From the NCBI GenBank assembly GCA_964007475.1, contig CAXFZM010000356.1, positions 1-64,000 on the forward strand: a stretch of DNA of 64,000 nucleotides. The letters are read 5' to 3'. The notes under the pieces were generated by a model that was not told the DNA's origin, did no database searches, and worked only from the letters and a program-made list of their open reading frames with translations. The position numbers and the translations under genes were made by a program. This document shows positions 24,457 to 36,895 of the stretch, piece after piece. Position 1 is the first letter of the stretch. Every line of letters starts with the position of its first letter. Origin of the DNA: Hybos culiciformis. Lineage: Eukaryota; Arthropoda; Insecta; Diptera; Hybotidae.

Positions 24457-25692
24457 CAGGCCCAGTCCTAGCTGATTCGGCGCCCTGTGCCGATTTTGAA
24501 AATTGCGCCCATAAGCATAGTATAAGTCATTTTCACGTCACCATTGAGGTAGACCAGGCCTGGGCAACCCGAAACATAAGCGAGCCAATTTTAAAAAATA
24601 TCAAAAATTAAAGAGCCGCAAATTTTTTTAATAATTATAAATGTATATAAGAAAATCAATATATTTAATTTTTGATTTATATACCGTTTTAAAATATTAA
24701 AAATTAAATAAAACAATAATTTTGATTTATAATTATGAATTTTATACATTGTTCAAAATATATAATTCTTCAAAATTAATTGTAATTTTAATGATGACAC
24801 CCTTAATTGATTTGTTCAATTCTCGTCCGTCATTGAAACTCGATGTTTATTTTTACAAAATAATAAAAATTCTTTATTTGTAGTTTACAGTGGAAAAAAA
24901 ATTCTTGATTTGTAGTTTAGGATGCAAGAAAATTCTTTATTTGTAGTTTAGAATGAAAAAAGTTTAGGCCGGGTGAAAAACAAAATTTGTCGGAATTGTT
25001 CTTCGAGCCGAATGCAGTGTAAAAAAAAATGATTTCCGGAGCCGCATAAATTTATGTTAAGAGCCGCAGTTCAAAATCTGAAGTAGACTATACTAAAGCG
25101 CTTTTTTTAACGAGGTATTCCCAGTAGTTCTAGTGCTAATCCTCAAATAAATATACATACACTAGGTAGAAAAAGTCTGCGTACGGGCTCGTTTTCTTAT
25201 TTTTTGTTCCACATGTTCCCAGTTTTTGATGTCCTTTAAAAGGAATTTGATATTATCTGTAAAATTGATATTATTTCTCAAAATTTAAATTTTGAAAAAA
25301 ATAAAATTTTTCACAAAAAAACTTTTTTCATAGAGGACTTTTAAATGACATCAAAAACTGGGAACATCTTGAACAAAAAATAAGAAACGAGCCCGTACGC
25401 AGACTTTTTCTACCTAGTGTATACCAAAAAAAATATTTACATAAATACTATGTTGATTTTATTCTATGCTGAATTTTTATTTGCACATTATACAATGTGC
25501 AATTTGATATCGGTATACAAAAAAAATTGTATACTGTGTTAATTTTTTTCTGGGTAGACTTTTTTGTGAACAGTAGCACAATAGTCAATTTCGAATGGAT
25601 TTGCATGTCCTTGACTACAAATCGCTTGGCGCCCTATTCGTTAGGCGCCCTGTGCAAGTGCACATCATGCACATATAGCAGGACCGGCCCTG
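24457..25692 (+). mobile_element. hAT-like non-autonomous element, copy 1
   Basis: The left end CAGGCCCAGTCCTAGCT and the reverse complement of the right end CAGGGCCGGTCCTGCT are hAT-style inverted repeats. The interior has GGCGCCCTGTGC words near both ends and three ~33-bp repeats of TTCTT.ATTTGTAGTTTA at about 24870-24955. It carries a palindromic MITE at 25160-25419. There is no transposase. Confidence 0.85.
25160..25419. mobile_element. Tc1/mariner-type MITE with TA duplication
   Basis: A 260-bp near-perfect palindrome is flanked by TA on both sides. The termini CACTAGGTAGAAAAAGTCTG and its reverse complement extend inward for about 100 bp through GCGTACGGGCTCG and TGATGTC. The arms fold into one long hairpin. 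Confidence 0.88.
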
Positions 25693-27162
25693 AAGGTAAT
25701 TGTACCTAAATAATTGAATTGTGAGAGCTTTGTTTAAAAAACTATTCCAAGTTCTGTTGGCAAAAGTATACACGAACAAATTAATTGATAAGGAAAAGTA
25801 AGTATAATTATTTAATTATACGTACATTTATGTCCAAATTTGGAAGTTTCTTTAATTAAAAGCAATACAATACGAGGGCGGTAAATGACCGATTCAAATC
25901 ATTGACATTTCAGTTTGAAAATGTTTGTAATATTTTTGAGTTGTGGTACCTACACAAGATTTAGGAATATACATACTATTTTAATGATTATTGGTAGGGT
26001 AGGTAAGTACAGGTAAACCATCCTGGTTTGTAATAAATTTTTTCTCTTTTTCTAAAATAGCTATTTTCAAATCAGGATTTCGTTTTAAGATTTCACGTGC
26101 CGAAGCAACATTACTAAAATAAAATACCAAAAAACAAAAAAATTAAAATTTATCGTTTAACCTTGGGAAATTTGATAAAAATATGTGGAAAATTTTTTGC
26201 CTTTGAGAAGAAAAATGTCGTAGAAAATTACCAATCGGATAAAATATTTTACCACTACGGTAGTAATTACTTAAAATCATTGTTTTGTTTGAAGAATTAT
26301 ATAAATGTTTTTGTTACAAAATATATTATTAGGTTGAATATTGTAAACTTTGATCAGTTTGCTTTAAATAAGTCATAAAATTTTTTTTTCTTAGTTTAAG
26401 ATTTTAATTTATTTTCGTTTTTTTTTTTTCATATACAACTCAATTAATTTGATATCAATAAAAATTATCACAATTTATTTTCATTATTATATTGAATATT
26501 TATGAATGTATGTCGCCGTACACAATATGATCTATAATAATAAAGTATTGTTAACACATGGTAATTGATTACCACCTGATTACTAATTAAGAAAATTCCC
26601 GATGAAACAGCAAACCTGAATTCTAGAATTTGGTCAAATTCCTCTGAAACAGAAGCAAAATATAAAATTAAATGTTTGGAATACATATATATGCTTATGA
26701 GTTTTATGACTGCAAGAGGTAATTTATCATATAAATTTCAACGTTGGACAAAAAATTATGACTAACTATGAGCTTCTGACTATGAGAGTGAATTCACATA
26801 CACCCGGCAAGCCTAATTTGGGGCCAGTTTCTAAGTTCGGTGGTATTCCGACATAAACATAATAATAATATTATTGAAGATAGTAAATTGGCAATTAATA
26901 AAATAATAAAATTTCTACTAAATAATAAAAATATCCAGTCTAACCCCCAAGTTAATTAAAGTTAAAATCTTGAATTCTGGCATCACTGAACCTAGAAGTT
27001 TACAGAAATTATTTTTAGAAATTTGCAGAAAAAATGTTTTTTGTTTAAATATAACCGTACAATTTGTCTCCTCCCTCATTTATTTTTTATAAGTTGGATG
27101 GGTAAGTTGCGCTTGTTTTAATTTTATTTAAAAAAAAAAAAATAATAATAATAACAATAACG

Positions 27163-27202
27163 GAATAAAAATTAGCGTCTTAAATGACGCTAATTTTTAT
27201 TC
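27163..27202. repeat. perfect 17-bp hairpin
   Basis: GAATAAAAATTAGCGTC is followed by TTAAAT and its exact complement. AT-rich extensions lengthen the stem on both sides. Confidence 0.88.
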
Positions 27203-28221
27203 AAATATTATTATTTTTTTTTTTTGCCTCCAAATTTAAGAAATGAAAATAGACCCACTTCTCGTTATCCGATCGAGATGCAATTTCGAATTTAGGTATA
27301 AAAATATCTAAAATTGAAATTTTTTAATAGAAAATTTTAAAGAATTAAAAAAGAATTAAAGAATTAATTAAAGAATTAAATTAAAAAAGAATTAAAAATT
27401 TAAATCTGGATTAATTATTATAGGTACTTGCTGGATAACTTGGATTAGATTATATTAATCCCTATAATTTTGGTCAAATTGTATTAACCTCAAAAACTTC
27501 CAAAGACGTCTACAACATACAACAACAAGTAAGTATAATAATTTGAAAGTTATTGAGTGTGAAACCTAAATTTCATTATTCGTCAAGTTTTTTTTTCCGA
27601 TTGTTTAAACTTATAAGCATTAAATACGAAATATTTCAAATTTAGCTATCATATAACTAAATATCTTCAAAACTTTAACGGTATATTCAAACATTCATTT
27701 ATATTAAAAAAATATTAAAGATGAAAACTTACTAAAAGAAAAAAATAAATTAGAATATTAGAATAAACTATTTATTATAAAATGCAAAAAATTTCATCCT
27801 TTTCAATTTACAAAAATTTACCATAAAAAAACTAAACACAGTTTTAAATATATATGTATGATATTCCGTGTCCGAAAAACAAGAAACATTTTTGTTCATT
27901 TTTTCAGATACATAAATATTACAAACCTATATACCTAAATAATTAAAGAAATAATGCAAAAAAAAATACTTTTTAAATTAATTAATCAATTGATTTTATA
28001 ATTTTATATCAAATTAATAAGAAAAACTAAACTGTTGCCCGTTATTCGTTTAAGTAAATTTTTTGTCACAAATTATATTAATCCTATATCTTCTTTTTTA
28101 TTATTATTTTAATATTTTATTATAGTGTGAATAAATTATATAATTGGAATAAAAATACCGGCTATAATAGCTAATTTATAAATTTTAATTTAAAAAAAAA
28201 AACTAAATTTTTTTAATAACA

Positions 28222-28345
28222 TAATTCAAGTGGACAATCGAAGAAATTTACACCAACTTAAGCCAGAGTTAGGGATTGAATAGGAAAGATAACACCGTTC
28301 CATAGGAAAACGTCAATACATTATTTGACAAAGTTTCCCGCAATA
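28222..28345 (-). mobile_element. degenerate SINE copy
   Basis: Aligns by eye with the SINE at 6178-6296: TAATTCAAGTG, ACACCAA, AGGGATTGAAT (decayed B box) and AACACCGTTCCATAGG.AAACGTCAATAC occur in the same order and spacing. Confidence 0.5.
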
Positions 28346-29736
28346 ATCGCACATCGGTCTCATTGAAAATAGAACTTTATTGACAGATAAATGAATGATG
28401 AGCTGATATAACGCATTTGACCCTTTCTAAAACTCTTCCGTATGGACTTAAGTCCCATTTCAAAGAGACATAAAACTTTTTTTTTTCAATTTAAATAAAT
28501 AAAAAAATATTCTTAAAAATGAAGTACAAAGATTATTTCAAATTTGGTTTTTCTATAGTTCTTCTATTAAATTCCTGACATCTTTGGAGCTTGAACAATC
28601 TACCTTTATTTCCGAAACCTTTGTACTGTTGACATATACCTTTTAAATACACCATCATCACCATAAAAATGCTTTTGTTGTACAAAAATTAATATATGTA
28701 TTTTAAGAATTTCCTTTTCCGAAATGTATTTAAATAATTTCATCTAAAAAAATTGATTTTATTTGCTTTTAGTAGTTTTTTTTTAATTTTTTATTGAACT
28801 TGAAATTTTTCATTAACATTTTATAAACATATTTAGAATGAATTGAATTCTGCAATAAAATTGGATTCATTATGCAATAATAATAAATAAATAAAATAAT
28901 ACTAATAATACTAATAAATAATATAATACTGGATTGCACCGTTTTTCCATCTTCATGTATGAGGTGCTGCTCTACATTTTTTTCTTTTATAAAAATTAAT
29001 ATTAATTCTTCGCTGTGTTGACTAAGACAATTCTTTGATGTTTTTCAAGAAATAGTATTTTCTGTTGATTGATATTAATTTGACAAATTTATTTCGAGTC
29101 TATTTACAATGCATGGTTTAGTAAGTTTTTCAAGCCAGAATTAATATAAAAATATAAAAGAAGGATCTTTCATATATAATAAGAAAAAAAAGTACTAAAT
29201 ATACCTTTTAAAATCTTTTATTCACATGAGTTATTTATTACAAACGAAAAAATAAGAGCTTCGTAACAATAAATTTATTCTTAATTTTATTTCAAGAATC
29301 TGTTTCATATAAAAAAAAAGTTCTTAATGGACACTATACTAACTTAAATATACAGAAATATAAGTAATGAATATGTAAATTAAGGAAATCAGAATATTTT
29401 ATTTAAAAATATATATTATAGTATGGAAACATCATTAATATGATTCACTGATAGTTGTTACGATCGATATGGATAATTAAACCGAAATAAATTATATATG
29501 ATATGTAGGAAGTTTTGATTGTGGAAAAAATTATTTTGGATAATTGACAACTTGTCCCAATAAAGAATTTTTTTTAATTAATGGAATTTTTAAGTCTCAC
29601 TTCTAGTCTGCTATGAAAAAATAATTTATAAATGTAACGAAAACTAGGCAAACTCTAACACATAACAATAGACGCACATAATTTTCTTTAATTTCTATAT
29701 CAATCATCTAACCTTTGTCATGTCGAAGTTGTGCTG

Positions 29737-30549
29737 CTGATGCTAAAAGGTATTTTTTATTTACGCAATTTTTTGAACTATGGCCACGAACTCCACACCG
29801 GAAACAGGCCCCTCATTCTCGCTTCGGTTCTGAACAATTTGTGGCCGTGACCTTTATTAAAGCAATTGTGACAATATAATTTCGATTGTTCGTTTGGTGA
29901 CCAAGTGGAAGCTGAAGATCGGTCATCTGCTGAATATCGGGCGGAAGTTGAAGGTCGTCTTGAATCTGAAGCTGATAATTGCTCTCTAAATACTAAATAT
30001 CTACTATTTCGATTTTTTGAAAGTTCAACTGTTCTCTTGTAAAATGGGAGACGTTGGATTAATTCTTCTACTGACTTGGCATTTGCTAAAATCAAACTGA
30101 ACTTACTTTTATCTCGTAAACCTGAAACAATTAATTCTACTCATTCTTTGTCATCAATTTCTATGCGACTTGATATTTCTTGCACTGTAGCAATGTATTC
30201 AATAATCGGCTCATTTGGTCGACGCTGCCGACGCCGTAATTTTGTATAAATTTCAGTGTAAGTATCATTACGATTGAAACGTTTGAATAATGCTGAACGT
30301 AGTTCAGCCCAAGTTGTGACTTTTGTGGTACGCAAATAAATGTCTGCTATACCTCTAAGCAAATGGCGTCCCATTCGATATTTATCTTCATCATTCGCCT
30401 TCAGTGAAGTCACTGACCCATTTGGAAAAGACGCAATCGTCACCTCCGTTAAATGGTCTAATCAAGCCGTCAATGTCACATGGTTCAATTGGTCTTCGAT
30501 TATCACTGGTCGACTCTGGCGGGACTTGCAACAGTAGTTGCGCCACCTT
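29737..30549 (-). pseudogene. Ty3/gypsy-type gag fragment
   Basis: Nucleocapsid/capsid part of a retroelement gag on the minus strand. The capsid-like region includes DDCVFSKWVSDF, then ANDEDKYRMGRHLLRG and the TWAELRSALFKRFNRND block typical of retrotransposon gag. The tail carries two CCHC zinc knuckles: CHNCFNKGHGHK, whose last Cys is displaced by a frameshift, and an intact CFRCGVRGHSSKNC. Frameshifts (near 30420 and 29840) and stops (near 30140 and 29818) break it. The 5' edge abuts the left terminus of hAT copy 2, so it rides inside the composite element. No pol follows, so it is a truncated fragment and need not belong to element B. Confidence 0.78.
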
Positions 30550-31271
30550 CAGGCCCGGTCCTAGCTGATTCGGCGCCCTGTGCCGATTTTGAAAATTGCG
30601 CCCATAAGCATAGTATAAGTCATTTTCACGTCACCATTGAGGTAGACCAGGCCTGGGCAATCCAAAACATAAGCGAGCCAATTTTAAGAAATATCAAAAA
30701 TTAAAGAGCCGCAAATTTTTTTAATAATTATAAATGTATATAAGAAAATCAATATATTTAATTTTTGATTTATATACCGTTTTAAATTATTAAAAATTAA
30801 ATAAAACAATAATTTTGATTTATAATTATGAATTTTATACATAGTTCAAAATATATAATTCTTCAAAATTAATTGTAATTTTAATGATGACACCCTTAAT
30901 TGATTTGTTCAATTCTCGTCCGTCATTGAAACTCGATGTTTATTTTTACAAAATAATAAAAATTCTTTATTTGTAGTTTACAGTGGAAAAAAAATTCTTG
31001 ATTTGTAGTTTAGGGTGCAAGAAAATTCTTTATTTGTAGTTTAGAATGAAAAAAGTTTAGGCCGGGTGAAAAAAAAAATTTGTCAGAATTGTTTCTTCGA
31101 GCCGAATGCAGTGTAAAAAAAAAAGATTTCTGGAGCCGCATAAATTTGTGTTATGAGCCGTATGCGGCTCAAGAGCCGCAGTTTGAACTCTGAAGTAGAC
31201 TATACTAAAGCGCTTTTTTTAACGAGGTATTCCCAGTAGGTCTAGTGCTAGTCCTCAAATAAATATACATA

Positions 31272-31916
31272 CACTAGGTAGAAAAAGTCTGCGTACGGGC
31301 TCGTTTTCTTATTTTTTGTTCCACACGTTCCCAGTTTTGATGTCATTTAAACGGACTCTGTAAAAATTTTTTTTTTATCAAAATTTAAATTTTGATAAAT
31401 ATCAATTTTTGGAAAAGTCAGCGTACAGCCGGTTTTAATGCCGCGTCTCAAAAATTAACTAATAATGCCATTTGAAAGGCAATTGAATGTAGATAATTTT
31501 GCGCCATATCCCTACGATAAGTGAAAGTGTCAAAAATCGCCTTTGAAAATCATAAAAAGAAGCGGTTCTAACCTATTTTCCAGCAGTTCTAAGCTATTCC
31601 TATGACTTTCAAAGACAATTTTTGACACTTTCCCTTATCGTAAAGATAAAATTATATGGCGCAAAATTATCTACATTCAATTGCCTTTCAAATGAGATTA
31701 CTAGTTAATTTCTGAGACGCGGCATTGAAACAGGCTGTACTCAGGCAGTTCAAAAAATTGATATTATTTCTCAAAATTTAAATTTCGAAAAAAAAAAAAA
31801 AATGTTTTCACAAAAAAACTTTTTTCATAGAGTACTTTTAAATGACATCAAAAACTGGGAACATGTTGAACAAAAAATAAGAAACGAGCCCGTACGCATA
31901 CTTTTTCTACCTAGTG
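31272..31916. mobile_element. Tc1/mariner-type MITE, second copy, enlarged
   Basis: Same CACTAGGTAGAAAAAGTCTG ends and TA flanks as 25160-25419. The centre is split by a nested palindromic element. Confidence 0.85.
31416..31750. mobile_element. nested long-inverted-repeat MITE
   Basis: Arms of about 135 bp face each other: GTACAGCC.GTTT.AATGCCGCGTCTCA at about 31424 and its complement ending near 31741. Further matched words are AAAGGCAATTGAATGTAG and GTGTCAAAAAT. The ends are approximate. It is absent from hAT copy 1, so it inserted after the two copies split. Confidence 0.8.
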
Positions 31917-32282
31917 TATACTAAAAAAAATATTTACATAAATAGTATGTTGATTTTATACTATGCTGAATTCTTATTTGCACATTATACAATGTGCGAT
32001 TTGATCACGGTATACAAAAAGAATTGTATACTGTGTTGATTTTTTTCTGGGAAGAGTTTTTTTGTGAACAGTAGCACAGTAGTCAATTTCGAATGGATTT
32101 GCATGTTCTTGACTACAAATCTTTTGGCGCCCTATTCGTTAGGCGCCCTGTGCAAGTGCACACCATGCACATATAGCAGGACCGGCCCTGTCTGAGAGTT
32201 TCTAGGAAACGGCACTTTCGCCTAAAATAAAATAAAATTTTTGACTAATTTTGAAATTATCTTCAGCATTACAGAAAAAAAA

Positions 32283-32411
32283 AGATCAAAATTTAATAAT
32301 GCCCAAAAAAAAAAGAATTTAATAATTCGAAAATCAAACCGAATAAAAGATCAAAATTTAATAATCCCATCAAACAAACAGAATTTAATAATTCGAAAAT
32401 CAAACTGAATA
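32283..32411 (+). repeat. ~65-bp tandem duplication
   Basis: Two units of AAGATCAAAATTTAATAAT ... GAATTTAATAATTCGAAAATC, followed by AAAC.GAATAA. It lies immediately upstream of exon A of the spliced gene. Confidence 0.8.
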
Positions 32412-33276
32412 AAAGATCAAAATGTGAAAAAGCTATTAATAGAAAAAGTAAAAAAACGCTGCAAAATTCATGTGGAAATTGATGAAGAAGATTTTGGTAA
32501 GAAACAATATTATTTTTATTTTAATACAAAGATTATGCAATTCAAAAAATTAAAAAAAACTACGAACATTTTTTTTATCATATTTTAAAAAGCATATTTT
32601 TCTATATAAAGATGAGTGAATTGAAAAGTCGCGTCTAAATTATTGAATTTTGTGAAGAAAGGTAATGCCGTATTAAGCAAGAAGGACGTAACTCTATTTT
32701 GTTGATAGTTTTGAGATATCCAAGTTTTCGAACAATTATAAGAAAGTACTCAATGTTATTGCATTTTTAAGCTTAAGACCTTTAGATTTTAAAAAAAAGC
32801 GAATACGGTCAAGAATAGGTATTTATCATATACCAATTTTTTTTTTTTTCAACCACCTACCTACATATTTTGATATTTTTTCAATCCTTTAATTTATTTC
32901 CGTGTGACTACTATATGGCAATAATAGTTTTATTCCCGAAAAAATTCACAATTTCGAATATTTTGATATATGTACCTATAATCCCAACAATTTTTGTTGC
33001 ACTGTTTGTATAGGATTGAAAGTAAAATTTACAACAAAAATTTTGGGTAATCCCTTTGACTGAAAAAATTTTGAAAGCAAAATACGTTTCTGATTGTAAT
33101 TGAGAAAATATTTATAGCTAGGTAGGTGTAATAATGATTTATCTTTATCATAAATATTTATTTGTAATTTTCAGATTCATCAGAAAATGATCAGTCAATA
33201 GATCTCGATTTAGTTTTAAAGCGTTGTGATGGGTATTGTCCACCTAGCAAAAGTAAAAAATCAAAATTAAATAAAG
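32412..33276 (+). CDS. spliced unrecognised gene, exons A and B
   Basis: Exon A (about 32412-32496) ends IHVEIDEEDF and a GTAAGA donor. Exon B (33175-33276, 102 nt) follows ATTTTCAG, encodes DSSENDQSIDLDLVLKRCDG and a lysine-rich end, and stops at a GTAAAA donor. Both junctions are phase 1, so exon B can be included without a shift. Exon C at 44308 begins in the same phase, which gives a continuous reading across a predicted 11-kb intron that holds both LINEs. The protein would be acidic, then basic, then coiled coil. I do not recognise a family. It could be cargo or a native gene of the giant element. The start codon is not identified; a stop upstream of exon A suggests either a missing upstream exon or a non-AUG boundary. 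Confidence 0.45.
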
Positions 33277-33633
33277 GTAAAATTAGATCGTTGAATTTAA
33301 ATTATTATGAAATTTTATTTAAAATGAGAATGCATTAACAGTTGTGTTGTGATAATAGAGATTTGTGCACGCGTTTCGTCTGTTCGTCTTTTTTTTCTTT
33401 TTTTTTTTTGTTAAAGAAATATAGTTTTTTGTTTTCTTTTAAAATTTTGACCTTTTTTTTTTGTACTTAATAAAAGGAAAAAAAAAATAATAATAATAAT
33501 TAAAAGTTATATTTAAATGTTCGCGCAAATTCGACGGATTTTATTCGAAATAAAATAAAATTAAATAATAAAAATTATAATGAAAAATTATTAAATTTAC
33601 ACTCATTACTGAATTTACACTTATAGAGCAGGG

Positions 33634-34605
33634 ATGAGCAAAAAATTTAATATAAATTTTTGTAACATCCGAGGTTTGGAAGCGAATTTCCAAGCCGTAC
33701 AAATCCATCTGGCCTCTGCTAAGCCAAATGTTCTGGCTTTAAGTGAGACCCAAGTATTGGACAACGGAGACCCCAACCGTTTTTCAATCCCCGGTCACGA
33801 TCTCCACTCTTTATTCATTGCCCACAGAGGAGTCGTTGTTTATATAGAGAATGACGTTGCTTGTTATCCCATTAAAGACCTAAAATCATCAAGTCCCTTA
33901 TTAAACTTTCTTTGGTTCTAAATAAGAACTAACAAACATGTCATCCATTTTTGCTTCCTTTACAGGAGCCCGCAACTGACTGGACCAAATTAATCAGATT
34001 CTGGCGAAAAGCCCAGAGTCTGAAATTTTGGTTTTTGGTGATTTTAACGTACACAACGTATCATGGCTTAGTCGTTCTAATCGCAACAGTGCTGAAGGCA
34101 GATGTGTAGAATTTTTTTCAAGACTCAATAATCTTATTCAAATTATTTCTGAACCCACCCACATTCCAGATGTAAACCATCAGGGTCATCATCTGTTGGA
34201 TCTGTTTCGGACATCGAATCCAGATAATTATAACGCTTGAATTAGTTCCCCCCTTGGAAACTCCGATCATTGTCTCGTTAGCACGTCCTTCTCTCTTGAT
34301 AGTGGAGTAGATTTATCTAAAGCTCCTGGTAGACTGGTATAGACCTATTCCCAAGCTGATTGGGATGGGCTCGCCAGTTTTCTTAAGCAGATGGATCTGT
34401 CTCGTTGCTTCTTGGAGAGGGATGTTGACGTTTGCACGGCTGTCATTACTGAAAGTATTCTATTAGGGATGAAACTATTCATACCCCATAAAAAAGTACA
34501 AAATAAAACGAATACTAAAAATCCGTGGTTCAATGACACCTGTGCAAAGGCCATAGCCGATAGAGATAATGCTTTTCGTGAGAATAAACTAGGGTTTCCA
34601 AATAT

Positions 34606-34648
<43 letters not shown>

Positions 34649-36810
34649 GGTTATCGGATAGTAATTCTAGAATTATCCGGCGGATACCGGATAACCGTAT
34701 AAAAATAAACAAATAATATTGAATCTAATTATGAATACTAATTATGAGAACTAATTATGAGAACTAACTAAAATATAACATAAACTTACACAAATTTTTC
34801 TATGTGTTTCTTCTTAAATAAACTTTATAAAATTGCACAACCGTGTTTCTTCTTAAATAAACTTTATTATATTGATTCAAGAAATAACTATAAAAATGCA
34901 TAGCGCTACATAAAATTTTAAATTTTTCAAAAATTATTACAATGACTAGCCTACTTAGCTTGGAAAATTCAAAAAATTTAATTTAAAAACTTAAAATTAT
35001 AATTACTAGCCTACTTTTCTCCGAAAATTTAACAGATTTAATTTAAAAACTTAAAATTGCTAACCGTGAGATTTTTAACGGATATCGGATACGGTTAAGA
35101 GTATAAATAACCGCGGATACCGGATACAGATATATCCGTTTTGGAAACCCTAGTATAAACAAAACAATTATTTAAGTTCACTGAAGCACTGGCGAAAGGT
35201 CACGAATATATGCAGTAGAATTTGTTACCAGCAGAAGGCTTTGTTTACCCAGAGCAAGCGTCAAGAAATATTAAACCTTCCTAAAAATAGTAGAAGCTTT
35301 TGGAGCTTCGCTAAAAGTGTACAACAGAACTTCTGTTCGCCTTCATCTTTTCCTCCCCTTGTAGATGGTGCCCGGATCATATCAGATTCGGTTGGGAAGG
35401 CTAATCTGTTTGCAAAACTTTTTAGTCAAAACTCAACACTTGCAGCTTCACCTCAAGTTCCACCTGTCTTGCCAACTGTAAACTCTTCTTTTGGAAGAGT
35501 TTACATTAGGCAACGAGCTGTTTTAAAAGCTCTCAAAAATCTGAATGTGAAAAAGTCAACTGGCCCCGATGGTATTCCGGCTGTGGTCCTTAAACATACT
35601 GCCTCTGTTCTAGCTAAACCTCTGCGCAACCTTTTCTATCTTTCATATTCACTTGGCATTTACCCCACCAAGTAGAAAGTTGTGCATGTTCAGCCTATTC
35701 CAAAAAAAAGGCGATAAATGTGATCCCTCTAACTTCAGGCCTATTGCGCTTACTTCTATTCACTCCAAAGTAATGGAATGCCTCATTAATAATAAAGTTA
35801 AAAAATACCTTGAATGTAACAAATTGCTAAGTGACCAGCAATATGGTTTTCGTACGAATAGATCGACTGGTGACCTGATGACATATTTATCCCACAAGCT
35901 CAACGCCAGTCTTCACAATTTCGGTGAGGCTTGTGCTAAGGCTTTTGATCGAGTCTGGCACCCGGCTTTGATTTCTAAAGTCAAAACAATGGGTCTAGGA
36001 TCAGCCTTTGTCAATTGGATCAGTAACTTTTTGTCTGGCCGTTCTATTCGTGCTGTTGTGGATGGGTACCAGTCACATATTTTCAATATCAACTCCGGTG
36101 TAACACAAGGGTGTGTTCTCTCCCCAACCCTCTTTTTAATTTTCATTAATGATCTTCTACAGTCAACATTCAACCCCATCCACAGCTTCGCCGACAACAG
36201 TAACTTGGTAGCATGCTACGATTTTGTTAATAGGAAATCCGCATCTTCGAATGCTGTTACTACTAAACGCAACTTCCTGCAAAGTAGCATAAATCACGAC
36301 CTTTCCAAAATCTCGCAATGGGGTCTTCTCAACAGAGTTGAGTTTAACGCATCAAAAACTCAATGCTGCCTAATTTCTAGAAAACTGTCAACTTTTGATC
36401 CCCAATTTTATTTTTGGGCTCGAAAATATGAAGTTTCCAACTCAGATCTGAGCTTTAAGTTTAGATCTGAGCTGGAAACTTCATATTTTCGAAACGGCAA
36501 AAAAAGCAGCGAAATGTCTCGGTTTCCTTAAAAGATGTAAACAATTCTTTTCCCCCTCTGATCTCTTAAACATTTATAAATCCTACATACGACCGAAATT
36601 AGAATAGAATTCACATATATGGGCTGGTGCTCCAAAAACCCACCTTGACTACCTGGATAGAGTTCAGAGAAGGGCTATTAGATTGATAAACAATCAGCAA
36701 ACCACCAGCTCATTAACATCACTCAATCACCGTCGCAATGTAGGTTCACTTTCCATTTTTTATAAATACTTTGTTGGAACGGATACGTGTTCCCTGGAAG
36801 TAAAAGCCCT
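33634..36810 (+). pseudogene. LINE 1, 5' part: endonuclease and reverse transcriptase (Jockey/CR1-like)
   Basis: Non-LTR retrotransposon polyprotein that nicks DNA and copies its RNA into the target. The endonuclease opens with NINFCNIRGLEANFQAV, LALSETQ and later FGDFNVHNVSWLSRSN; several frames are used, so it is broken. Reverse transcriptase spans about 35500-36300: KSTGPDGIPAVVLK, PIPKKGDKCDPSNFRPIAL, QQYGFRTNRST, AFDRVWHPALISK and SGVTQGCVLSPTLFLIFIN. The catalytic box reads FADN instead of a (Y/F)ADD motif, losing the second Asp. The coding order is split by a MITE at 34590-35152 and by the entire LINE 2 at 36811. Coding resumes at 41795. There is no RNase H domain, as is usual for CR1-like elements. 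Confidence 0.87.
34590..35152. mobile_element. hAT-type MITE inserted in LINE 1
   Basis: The terminal inverted repeat TAGGGTTTCCAA is mirrored by TTGGAAACCCTA. The flanks GAATAAAC (34582-34589) and GTATAAAC (35153-35160) match at 7 of 8 positions, consistent with an old 8-bp duplication. The interior has an (AT)n run (about 34609-34645) and inverted CGGATACCGGATA words. It splits the LINE endonuclease/linker coding region. Confidence 0.8.
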
Positions 36811-36895
36811 GGTTGGTTGGTTGGTTGGTTATAGTGGCAGAGCCCTCCTACCCGAAGAGCTCCCAATTAACGCTTTCGCACGGCGTTAAGGCAGG

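Larger units (their letters stand above)
25693..29736. other. AT-rich cargo of the composite element
   Basis: Contains a perfect 17-bp hairpin (27163-27202), a CA-repeat relative (27225-27290), a degenerate SINE (28222-28345) and a dispersed repeat (about 28436-28475). Open frames at 26163-26378 and 26468-26686 show no motif and are not called. Confidence 0.5.
24457..32190. mobile_element. 7.7-kb composite hAT transposon
   Basis: Two same-orientation hAT-like elements (24457-25692 and 30550-32190) bound about 4.9 kb of other DNA. The outer flanks are identical: TCTGAGAG at 24449-24456 and again at 32191-32198, an 8-bp duplication of hAT size. The inner flanks do not match each other in direct orientation (AAGGTAAT and GCCACCTT). 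Rejoining the outer flanks gives a continuous repeat in which GAAACGGGACC/GAAACGGCAC words occur on both sides. This fits the unit having moved as a whole using the outermost ends. The cargo includes a gypsy gag fragment. Confidence 0.72.
30550..32190 (+). mobile_element. hAT-like non-autonomous element, copy 2
   Basis: Over 90% similar by eye to copy 1, with the same CAGGCCCGGTCCTAGCT and ...GGACCGGCCCTG ends. It is about 400 bp longer because its internal MITE (31272-31916) has itself received another inverted-repeat element. Confidence 0.87.

Noticed and set aside
16227..30549. One single gypsy element made of gag (29.7 kb), pol B (23.3 kb) and integrase A (16.2 kb)
   Set aside because: The two integrases are different families, and the gag is inside the composite hAT unit with its own target duplication, so these are separate insertions.
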